Below, in pieces: positions 55,450 to 64,000 of a stretch of DNA of 64,000 nt. Below the pieces are notes generated by a model that did no database searches, had not been told where the DNA came from, and saw only the letters and a list, made by a program, of their open reading frames with translations. Location: the NCBI GenBank assembly GCA_016748015.1, contig JAAOMT010000213.1, forward strand, positions 523,107 to 587,106, in the 5' to 3' direction. A program made the translations under genes and the position numbers. How positions within the stretch are numbered: position 1 is the first letter of the stretch; each line of letters begins with the position of its first letter. This DNA comes from Geosiphon pyriformis (Eukaryota; Glomeromycota; Glomeromycetes; Archaeosporales; Geosiphonaceae).

Positions 55450-57679
55450 CTCAAAAGCTATCTAGCACAATACATCAAACTAAGTGATTTAAACTAAGTG
55501 CTAATCATGTGTTTTCTATATGTGACTAGTTATTCGGACCAATTAAGAACACACTATGTTGAAGTCTTAGAAAAAAACTTATTTAAAGAAGACATCTTCT
55601 AAATAATACCAAACAAAGTAACACTATTAGGAACCAACTCAACCAGTCATTTAGCTGTTTTCAAGAGATCAGTTTTAATATAAACAGACTCATGAGTCCA
55701 AAGAAATATCAAGTTAGAAAATGTATCATTATCCACACTAATTGGATGTTTCAAATTACCAGACATATTAATATCTTCTATGCAGCACTCTTTTTTCAAA
55801 GAAATCACTTTTTTTGCCAGCTTATCAACAGTTCTACTAAAAAAAACTCATATGCATCAAAACTTCTTTGATTCTAAGACCAAAAGCACTACTTAAAACC
55901 AAATCATTATTAATAAACTGTTCAAAAGTTGTAATCAAAGAACCAATAAGCTTAACAATAGACTCAATCAAAACAGAAAGCTTAGTTAAATCAGACTTCA
56001 AAAAAAACAATCAGAACAGCACCAAAAGATTACCAATAACAACTAAAGAAAAAGCAAAAGATGACAAAGATAGAAATTCAGAGGAACTCAAAAGAGCAAA
56101 AGTCTTGGCATAAAACTTAGGATCAACAAAGCATGGTGTAAACACCTTGAAAAACTTGGAAGAAAGAGATGGAGAAACCTTACAGTCCACAGCCAAATAG
56201 TTTAGCTCTTGACACTTAAAACAATGCTAACAACCAGGAGTTTCTCACTAAATACAGCATTTTTTCAGTGTACCAGTTTTAACAATAGCAGAATCTAAAT
56301 TAGCTTGGAAACCAAATGTAACTAAAGCAAACCAGAAATAACAACCAGACTCAAAAAAACAAGGGATAAAACATGTCTGACCACCAACTTAAGAAATCAT
56401 ATCACTAATTTCAAAAGCTGTACATCCAGAAAAAAGATTGACCAACTTGGTTTTAAATCTATCACAAGACAAAATAGTCATATTTTAATTTACCAAAAAG
56501 AAAATTCTAACACTATTTTTACCCACCAAAACTAACCAATGACTCAAAACAGACACAGCAGAGTCCAACTTTTCAAAATAAACCATCACATACTGTCAAA
56601 TGTCAGCAGACTTTAGCACAACATAAGTAACATTACCAAACATACTAAGAACTGTCTTAATGTTAGCAGCAGACACACTCAAGAGCATATCACACAGTAC
56701 AACAGCAGCAGAAAGAGAACCAGACTCAGAAATTACCAAAGACTTGGCAATTTTAAGGGTGGCCAAATGTACAAAGCTTGTAAGCTCAACTAAAAATGCA
56801 GCATTTAGAGACACTTAAGAAGCAAACTCCACACAAAACAGTTTCACATTGTTTTTTGATATTGACTTTGCACCCAAAAACTATGTATTAACTGAAAAAC
56901 AGTCTTAATATAAGCTAATTTGATCTTAAAAATAGCACTAAGCACCAGAGTAAAGGCCACTCATCCAGTAAACCTTTAATGATTAATAATAGTTTCCTAA
57001 GCATCACCAGTGGCAGCACCAGAAACCAGAAAAGGAGATGATTCAGTTTCTATTTAGTCAGCCCAGTTCTCAAGAACAGATGACACCATAGGAGATGATT
57101 GCTTTGTTTCTAAAACTAGTGATAATCTGCTGAAAGACATTACATTTGGCAATACAGCCAGTAGTTGATCTTGGCCCATCTTGAATAATGTGCCAGATGA
57201 TGTAACAAAGATCCTATTTAAAATCTCATTTGGAACCACAAAGAGGTTTGGCATAACAATAGTAGAGACAAATGACTGCTCCCACTTTTTTGAACTTTTG
57301 GTTTTTTGACCATTTTTTTTGAAGAGAAAATGCTAAAAGCACCAGATGTTGAAGCTATGGAGAGAAATACCAACTTGTTAACTGGTTTATTATTAAACAT
57401 TTTTGGGCTCTTAGTAAAAGTGGAAACAACACTGGGACTAATCCAAGTGTGTTTCTTTAAGGGAACTTTGACTGGTGAAAAACCAGTCAAAGAAGAAGAA
57501 ATTGCTTCAGTGGCTACCAAAAACAGCTTTTTACGATTACTAAATAAAGAGAAGACTTTTAAAACGTTTTGCCTAGTTGCTTTTACAACAAAAAAAGCTT
57601 CTTTAGTTGAAATTTTATTAGATATTTTAGGAAAAATATTAGATACAGCCTTTTTATTCTTTGCTCTGATTATAGACAT
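55450..57679 (-). pseudogene. LINE-type ORF1 (copy B), broken
   Basis: ATG at 57679 (MSIIRAKNKKAVSNIFPKISN). It has the same order as copy A: VKVPLKKHTWISPSVV, MGQDQLLAVLPNVMSFSRL, FLGAKSISKNNVKLFC (absent from copy A), the second RRM-like part (VVLCDMLLSVSAANIKTVL), a degraded knuckle ending LAVDCKV, the coiled-coil-like tail and a further C-terminal part (DKLAKKVISLKKECCIED, HPISVDNDTFSNLIFLW, WLVELVPNSVTLFG) down to about 55450. This extra part shows ORF1 ran well past the point where B1 cuts copy A. There are many stops and several frame changes. No RT domain follows. Confidence 0.72.
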
Positions 57680-57779
57680 AAAATTAAGAAGACAAAAAAT
57701 TATGGTTTTATTACAAAATTAACAACAAAAACAACCAAAAATATAGTAACAAAAAAAGTCAAAGAAACAAAAACATTAA

Positions 57780-59033
57780 TATATATTTTACATTAACAAA
57801 AAATAAATTAAAAATTTTAAAGCCATTAATAAACTTTAAAAAAGACCTAAAAAAAAAAAAAAACACTTTATAATTTGAAAATAAATAATTTAAACTCTAA
57901 TATTTATAGCAATATTAATATTTAAAAGTTTTTTATTAAATATAATATTTATACAAAATACTAATTTTCAAAACAGTTGAACTTAAAGTTTCTAAAAAGT
58001 TAAAAATTACAACAATAAAATATTAATAATAATAAAAATTAAGAGATTGCAAAATAAAACACATAGGTACTAATTTGTAAATTCAAATTACTAATTTTAA
58101 AGACAATAGGACTATAAAAAAGATTGATTAATTTAGTTTTAAAAGTATTTCTTAAATTAATAACTTTTTTTTAATTAAACAGAAAAAAAATCTTATTATT
58201 TTTTTTAATCAATACAAACTAATTAATAAAAGCAGCAACATTAAAAAAAAAGTTTTTAAAATAAACAACAACATATTATTACAAGTTAATAGACTTTAAC
58301 TTAACCAAAATAATAATAATAAAACATTTTTAATATTATTAAAACATATTCCAAAAAAATATTACAAAATACAACAAATATATAAAAAAAACAAAAGTTA
58401 CTACAAAAAACTTTGTAATTTTAAGTATAATTAAAAAAAAATTACCAATAAAAATTTTAATAATAACAAAAAAAGTCTTAAAATTAATTTGAATTTAACA
58501 AAACTAAACAATAAATAAAACAAAAAATTAACCAAGCCAATTTAATTTTAAAAATAACACTAAATACTAAAATAGAAGTTATTTATTTAAAAATTTTTAA
58601 TAATTAAAAATTGTTTTTCAAATACTATTAAAAACAATATTAAAAAACAAAAAAAAGTGGTCAATTTAGTTTTTATATAATCAGTTTAATTTAGTTTCTA
58701 TATAATCAGTTCAATTTTTAAAATTAAATAACTTAATAGATTAATTAATTAAAAATACACTTAAAAATATATCTTGTTTTGCTTTTAAAACCAATAATAA
58801 TTTATTAAAAAATATTATAATTGGTAATACAATTATTAATTAATCTTAATTTATTTTAGAAAATGTGTTGTTATTGTTATTGTTTATATTAAAAAAAAAC
58901 TGGTTGTTATTATAAAAATTTTATTTAAAAGTTTGATTAAAATTACAAATAAGTTTGATATAATAATAGCAAATACAAATAACTCTTGCTGTTTTTTAAA
59001 GTCTTTAATCTTTTTAATTTTTGTAAAATAGTG

Positions 59034-59130
<97 letters not shown>

Positions 59131-59460
59131 CAAAAAAAACCAGCCTGTTAATTAGTTTGTTATTAAAAATTTTAGAGCTTTTAAAAAAAATAAAAACAAT
59201 ACTAAAATTAATTTTAATGTGTTTTTTAAAAAAAACTTTGACTAAAAAAAAATCATTAACCAAAAGTAAAAAAAATGTTTTAAAAACTGTTAAAGACAGT
59301 TTTTTATTATTAATATTTAAAAAAACATTGTCAAAACATTTTGCTTAGTTATTTCTATAACAAAAAAACTTTTTTTTATTGAAAGTTTATTAATTATTTT
59401 AGAAAAAGTAATATTTAAAACTCTTTTATTCTTTGCTTTAGTTATAGTTATAAAATTATA
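57780..59460 (-). pseudogene. LINE-type ORF1 (copy C), extremely AT-decayed
   Basis: The recognisable N-terminal piece 59263-58943 (FFLVKVFFKKHIKINFSIV, FNNKLINRLVFF) matches copy B (VKVPLKKHTWISPSVV, FNNKPVNKLVFL). A (TAA)n run replaces the serine-rich stretch between, and SYLYLLLLYQTYL matches SHLSLLLLCQTSL. Further left only scattered similarity remains, in sequence reduced almost wholly to A and T. It lies head-to-tail with copy B. The ends are approximate. Confidence 0.55.
59033..59126. repeat. (TAA)n microsatellite inside LINE copy C
   Basis: About 31 perfect copies of TAA/ATA/AAT in one run. Both strands stay open as poly-Ile frames, which are artefacts of the repeat and not genes. 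Confidence 0.97.
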
Positions 59461-60558
59461 AATTTTTTATTATAATATTAGGTTTTATTTAACAAGTTTA
59501 ATAATTAAATTATTAAATTTTAATTAATTTTAAATTTATAAAATTTATAATTTTTTTTTACTTTTATATAAATAAAATTACTTAATTTAATTTATTATTA
59601 GTTAGATTACTAATTATTAATTTTATATTGATATATTAATACTGTTTTTTTTGTATTAAAAAAATATGTTAATTTTAGTTTAAACCAATTTAGATTATTT
59701 TTTATAATTTTTAAACAGTTATATTTTTTTAAGTTTAAAATAAAAATAAATTAATTAAATTTTTCAAAGTTAATAGCTAATTAATTTTAAAATTATTAAT
59801 TATAATATAATATAATAAATTTATAAAAAATACTTGTCTATTATAAAATTTTAAATGTAAATTTTGTCAAATTATTAAATATTTTAATATATTATAATTT
59901 GAAATATTACATAGTATTTAGTTGTACTTGTAAATTATATAAATTGAATTATTAATAAAATAATAATTATAAACAATTTAATTAAATAATAATTGAATAA
60001 TTAATGCTAAAATATAAAACAATTTATATTAATTAATAATTAAATATATGAACTTGAACATTAGCTAAATAATTTTTAGATTTTAATAATGCTTTTGTTT
60101 ACTAATATGGTAAGAAATTTTTTTTAATAAATTGTTAAAAACTGTTAAGACTTATAAGATTGAAAAATATGTTAATAATATAATTGTAAACACGGTGTTT
60201 TAGTGTACTGTAATCTTGACTGGTCTAAGTAAAAAGTACATAATTCATGTTTATAATCGGACATGTATATGTACTTTAACATAGATTGTAAAAATCAATA
60301 GTATTATGCAAATATAAAAATGAATGAAAACAAAAAGTGTTTTTTTAATTAATAGAAATTAATTTCTTAATTACTTTTAATACAATCTGTACATATTTAA
60401 GATAAATTAAATTAAATTAATCTTACATATTTTAATTAAAGGGTATAATACTTCGTTTTTGATTATCATGAATGACTTCAATAAATCCTCAGTGGGTAAC
60501 ACTAAAAATCAATAACTGATAGACCAAAATAATTTTTTGACAAATTAACTCGTTTACA
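59461..60558. other. AT-rich intergenic region upstream of ERG24
   Basis: This 1.1 kb is very AT-rich up to about 60180, then more mixed. No open frame of note, no tRNA and no LTR terminus is visible. The last 350 bases must hold the ERG24 promoter. I do not see a convincing TATA box or factor site. Confidence 0.6.
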
Positions 60559-62357
60559 ATGCAGAAGAAAGCACTGAACCCACCAACCACTGAATACGAA
60601 TTCTTGGGTCCCATCGGGGCCTTTCTAATGATAATTGTACTTCCGTTACTTCTCTACATGTTACATTTGGGTTGTACACCCCAAGGCTGTCCTTCCCAAG
60701 AATTTATTGCACAGCTCATATCCCCGTCATATCTTTTTTCGTTAATCACACCCAATAGTATCGTCGCGTTATTTGACCCTACTGCTTTTTTCGTTTATTC
60801 TTGTTTTATGGTGTACCTTTTAGTCTCCTGGTACTTGCTCCCAGGTCTGTGGGTTGAGGGAACCCCACTCCGCAATGGCAAAACAATTTGGTATAAAGTG
60901 AATGGATTTAAAAGCTATCTAGTTCTAGTATTGGGGATTTTGACTTTTTTGTGGTCTAAAGGACCCGAAGGACTTTCATTTATTTCGGATCGATTTATTG
61001 GTTTGCTCACCGCCTCTGTGATATTTTCGTTTGCTGTTTCTCTTTATGTGTATTTGGCTTCATTTCGTGCAGGAGAAGTTATTTTAGCATTGGGGGGTAA
61101 CTCGGGGAATATAATTTATGATGTAAATTGATTGAATCTAAACCAGGTTTCTTTTGTAAGCGCAGAACATAAAACTAAATGTTCATATAATCATTTTTTC
61201 GTGCCAAAGTATATGATAGGTCGTGAATTGAATCCGCGTATCGGTTCGTTTGATATAAAATATTTTATCGAGCTTCGACCTGGATTATTTTCTTGGACAA
61301 TCATTAATATAGCGATGGCAGCTAAGCAATATCAGGACCTTGGAAATTTAACAATGGGTATGTTTTTAGTGACGCTCTTTCAAGTATGGTATTGTGCTGA
61401 TGGCATCTTCAATGAGGTGTGTATCGAGCTAATAATTCAGGTTTAGGATTTAGTCATTTTGGAATATAATATCTATTTCAATTATTTTAGCCCGCAGTGT
61501 TAACTACCCTGGATATCACAATGGACGGCTTTGGTTGGATGCTTTCATTTGGTAATATATCATGGGTAGCTTTTATGTACCCTTTACAAACGAGATATCT
61601 CGCATTGCATCCTGTCCATTTATCCTGGCTGCAGATTATAGGTATTGTGAGTTTAAAGGCAATCGGGTTTGCCATATTTCGTGGAGCAAATAATGAAAAG
61701 AATATTTTCCGAACCAATCCTGACGATCCGAAAGTTAAGCGTATGTGTTTAAAATTACGTCATATCATTAAAATATAGTTATTCTAAATTTATACAATTA
61801 ATATTGGTAGATTTAAAGTATATATCAACAAAGGCTGGTTCACGTCTTATCACTTCTGGATGGTGGGGTAGAGCACGACACATAAACTATTTGGGCAAGT
61901 ATAAAATTCAAACTCTAAAACTCTCTTATAGTTCCTTTGCTAATTTTTATAATATAAGAAAGTTTCTCATATCTTTGTATCTCTAAAGGAGATTTTTTGA
62001 TGTCATGTGCATGGTGTTTGCCTTGTGGTAAGGAATTCTATACAACGTTCCAGATTCTCCAATCATCATCATCATTAATTGGATAATTATTTCTCAATGT
62101 TAAGGATTCGACGATATCTTTCCCTACTTTTACCTTGTCTACTTTGCTGTACTCTTGGTGCACCGCGAGCTACGCGACGAAGCAAAATGTCAAAAAAAGT
62201 ATGGAAAAGATTGGACGCGCTATTGTGAGATTGTAAAATGGCGAATAATACCAGGTAAGCAGCAAAAATTCTCTTTTATTATTTTTAATTCAGTAGTCAG
62301 CTCTGGTTATTTGAAAGATTCATCTAATACATTATTATTTCTCTAGGAGTTTATTGA
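60559..62357 (+). CDS. ERG24: C-14 sterol reductase (delta-14 reductase), seven exons, complete
   Basis: An NADPH-dependent ER membrane enzyme that reduces the C14=C15 double bond left by the lanosterol 14-demethylase in sterol synthesis. Exons by splice sites and family match: 60559-61122, 61210-61416, 61491-61740, 61811-61894, 61989-62027, 62105-62254 and 62347-62357, giving 434 residues, the usual family length. Motifs: [113 protein letters not shown] and [18 protein letters not shown], ending PGVY. Many hydrophobic segments fit a polytopic protein. No stop or frameshift. All introns are GT-AG except intron 4, which is GC-AG. ERG4 and lamin B receptor are relatives; the DPKVKHLKYI and CLPCG stretches favour ERG24. 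Confidence 0.92.
61895..61988 (+). other. GC-AG intron 4 of ERG24
   Basis: The donor is G|GCAAGT and the acceptor AAAG|GA. Using it gives INYLGDFLM across the junction, exactly the family pattern NYLGDWLM. The nearest GT (61899) would shift the frame. GCAAGT is the classical strong donor of the minor GC-AG intron class. Confidence 0.85.
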
Positions 62358-63174
62358 AAGTTTACCTAATTTTTGTTATAGCTTTCGAATTTCACATCCT
62401 GAATATTTTGTAGCTTATTTTTGTTGATCAAAAATAAAATTTCAGACAAATTTATCATCCCTCTTCCATTTCTCACTAGTTAAACCATAAGAGGTATAAC
62501 TCTCTGAAGTGATCCATGAATGTTAACAAATATTGTAGAAATGAGGCAATTTTTTTAGGCAAGTCAAATTTATATACTATTAACTGAGAGGCTGGAGGGT
62601 TATGATAAACTATAAATTATCGTTCCATATTCTTTCCAAACTACCTATTTGCCACTAAACATCTTTGGATTTTATCTCCCACCTAAGATATATAATTATT
62701 TCTAAAAGGTTGTTAGGATATTTAAAGGTTAAGTTGTTTCCACACTAATTTTTTGAAAGGATAAAAAATGAAAATATACAATATTAGCGAGTGTTCCGAA
62801 GATCCAAACGCCCTAGCCCAAAATATTTAATAATACAAAGTTCTACCGGATTGAACGGCAGGAAATTGAAAAATGTGTACAAGAAAGCAAAATTTGAAAA
62901 TTCCTGAAATCAGTTCAAAGGTTTTGTGTGTGAAATGACACACAAAACTCGGATAATTGGAAGGCGTTGGACTCCTGAGCCTTAAAGTGTAGGAGATAGA
63001 TGCAGATGCGGATGGTAGAATATAGTGAGATATTAAACTCGAATTCCCAGCCCAGATCTTCGAATAATGCAATGTTTTATGGTGTTGCAAAGTTGAAGAG
63101 ATATAGATAACCTTCTCCTTCTAACTTGTTCTTCAGGAATATCAGGAAAGCTCGCGGTGCGTAAAAATGTTAAG
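62358..63174. other. Convergent intergenic region
   Basis: It lies between the 3' ends of ERG24 (+) and the membrane-protein gene (-), so it should hold both 3' untranslated regions and poly(A) signals. AATAAA-like words occur (for example ATAAAATT at 62430). I see no further gene and no transposon terminus. Confidence 0.6.
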
Positions 63175-64000
63175 CTACCGTTCATGAGTATCGGCATAAC
63201 CATTGATATGGCCATTTAGATATCCATTCATTGGATAACCATTTATGTAACCATTTTCTTCGGTGCTTACGTGACCATTTTCATATCCATGTGCGTACCC
63301 ATTTGTATACCCATTTGTATGCCCATTTGCATATTCATCCTTATAAAAATGCATAGATTCTTCAGATTGATCGTTTGTGACTCCATTTCCATCTCCAATA
63401 ATGTATCCATTCACATAGCCATTGGGATACCCATCATTGACCTTTCCAATAACTAAAAGCTCTTCGCTATCATGATTAACGTATAGTGGGTATAAAGGCC
63501 CATTTACATAGAATCCGTAATTATTACCCGGATGGTGAGGATGAATAGGATGTGGGGGAGCCAATTGAATATTATTATTCCATTCATGTTCGTCACCATC
63601 ATGGCTCATTGATCTTCTGGCTAGTTGCAAACTGCCCAGTACGTAGTAATCCAAAATTGCAAACACTGAGGTAATTAAAACACTTATACGAAAGCCCATG
63701 TTCACCCAATATCCATTTTTGAGCATATGAAAGTTTTCGTAAGGTCCAGCACTTTCAAATCTGGTTAGACCTAACACTCGGACTAGGGCGGGTAAAGAAG
63801 AGCTTATTACCAACAACAAAGCAACATTGCCGATAGTTTTTTGCATGTTCATCCTCTCCCATCGGGGCCTTAATTGCGCAAAAGGCCTTTTCGAGTATAC
63901 ACCAATGATGGTCGCCAAGGTGAAATAAAGTATTAAGGCAATCTCACTGAGCCTGCCTAAAGCACCAAAGATTTTGAGAAAAGAAGAAGTCTGTTTACCA
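63175..64000 (-). CDS. Unrecognised membrane protein with C-terminal Asn-Gly repeats (5' partial)
   Basis: Stop TAG at 63175-63177. The frame is open to the right edge of the window, so the start is outside. A CAG at 63993-63991 could be a splice acceptor, giving a first seen exon from 63990. At least three hydrophobic segments are visible: SEIALILYFTLATIIGVYS, IGNVALLLVISSSLPALV and MGFRISVLITSVFAILDYYV. Then a soluble tail with HPIHPHHPGNNYGFYVNG and a repeat region (GYPNGYVNGYIIGDGNG, NGHTNGYTNGYAHGYENG, NGYLNGHINGYADTHER). The membrane part suggests a plasma- or endomembrane protein with a cytosolic or extracellular flexible tail. I do not recognise the family. Codon use and GC content are normal, unlike the transposon region. 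Confidence 0.7.
   Translation of the reverse strand, partial: GKQTSSFLKIFGALGRLSEIALILYFTLATIIGVYSKRPFAQLRPRWERMNMQKTIGNVALLLVISSSLPALVRVLGLTRFESAGPYENFHMLKNGYWVNMGFRISVLITSVFAILDYYVLGSLQLARRSMSHDGDEHEWNNNIQLAPPHPIHPHHPGNNYGFYVNGPLYPLYVNHDSEELLVIGKVNDGYPNGYVNGYIIGDGNGVTNDQSEESMHFYKDEYANGHTNGYTNGYAHGYENGHVSTEENGYINGYPMNGYLNGHINGYADTHER
63180..63445 (-). repeat. Coding repeat of GY-x-NG units
   Basis: Within the membrane-protein gene the minus strand encodes about fifteen NG or HG pairs, mostly spaced four residues apart (NGY-x). At DNA level the plus strand shows recurring CCATTT/ACCCATTTG words, so the array is probably prone to slippage and length variation. Confidence 0.8.

Noticed and set aside
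58943-59348. Two frames with long poly-isoleucine runs
   Set aside because: They are translations of the (TAA)n microsatellite on either strand.
62940-63010. Possible tRNA-like stretch
   Set aside because: No cloverleaf arms or A/B box could be fitted by eye.

Overview
This is a nuclear fungal window: spliceosomal introns, a fungal-type sterol reductase gene, AT-rich DNA and very dense retrotransposons. The LINE ORF1 protein (RRM-like half, CCHC knuckle, phrases such as MGQDQLLAVLPN) resembles proteins I remember from arbuscular mycorrhizal fungi (Glomeromycotina). I take that group as the likely source, but no database search backs this and I cannot name a genus.

Layout. Positions 1-59460 are essentially all retroelement. 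The oldest layer is a set of LINE-like ORF1 copies on the minus strand: copy A (45111-43215 plus its 5' flank from 54982), copy B (57679-55450) and a badly decayed copy C (about 59460-57780). Ty3/gypsy LTR elements are nested in copy A. Element C1 (+; 1-3005, left end outside the window) and element B1 (+; 3010-43214) sit at the same target site. B1 is interrupted twice, by A1 (-; 4996-24808) in gag and by B2 (-; 29394-39574) in reverse transcriptase (RT). A1 is itself interrupted by A2 (-; 11178-21053). A3 (+; 45112-54981) sits at the start codon of LINE A. Each insertion except C1 can be closed precisely with a 4-bp target-site duplication.

The LTR elements fall into families A (A1-A3), B (B1, B2) and C (C1). 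A and B share one architecture: gag with CCHC knuckle, aspartic protease, a Cys-rich zinc-type module, a trimeric-type dUTPase domain, RT and RNase H in one continuous frame, then integrase as a separate unit, then a third ORF (ORF3) of about 220-235 codons ending at the polypurine tract or just inside the LTR. C1 shows only the RNase H to ORF3 end. All copies are pseudogenes, decayed mostly by C-to-T/G-to-A changes.

Positions 59460-60558 are AT-rich DNA with no gene seen. The single-copy part follows: a complete seven-exon C-14 sterol reductase gene (ERG24, 60559-62357, +), an 800-bp convergent intergenic gap, and the 3' part of an unrecognised membrane-protein gene with Asn-Gly repeats (63175 to the window edge, -).

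The points most worth follow-up are the dUTPase-bearing Ty3 lineage with its conserved ORF3, gag starts that lack AUG in five copies, and 4-bp target sites that appear to have been NCGN, with the duplications diverging exactly at CpG.
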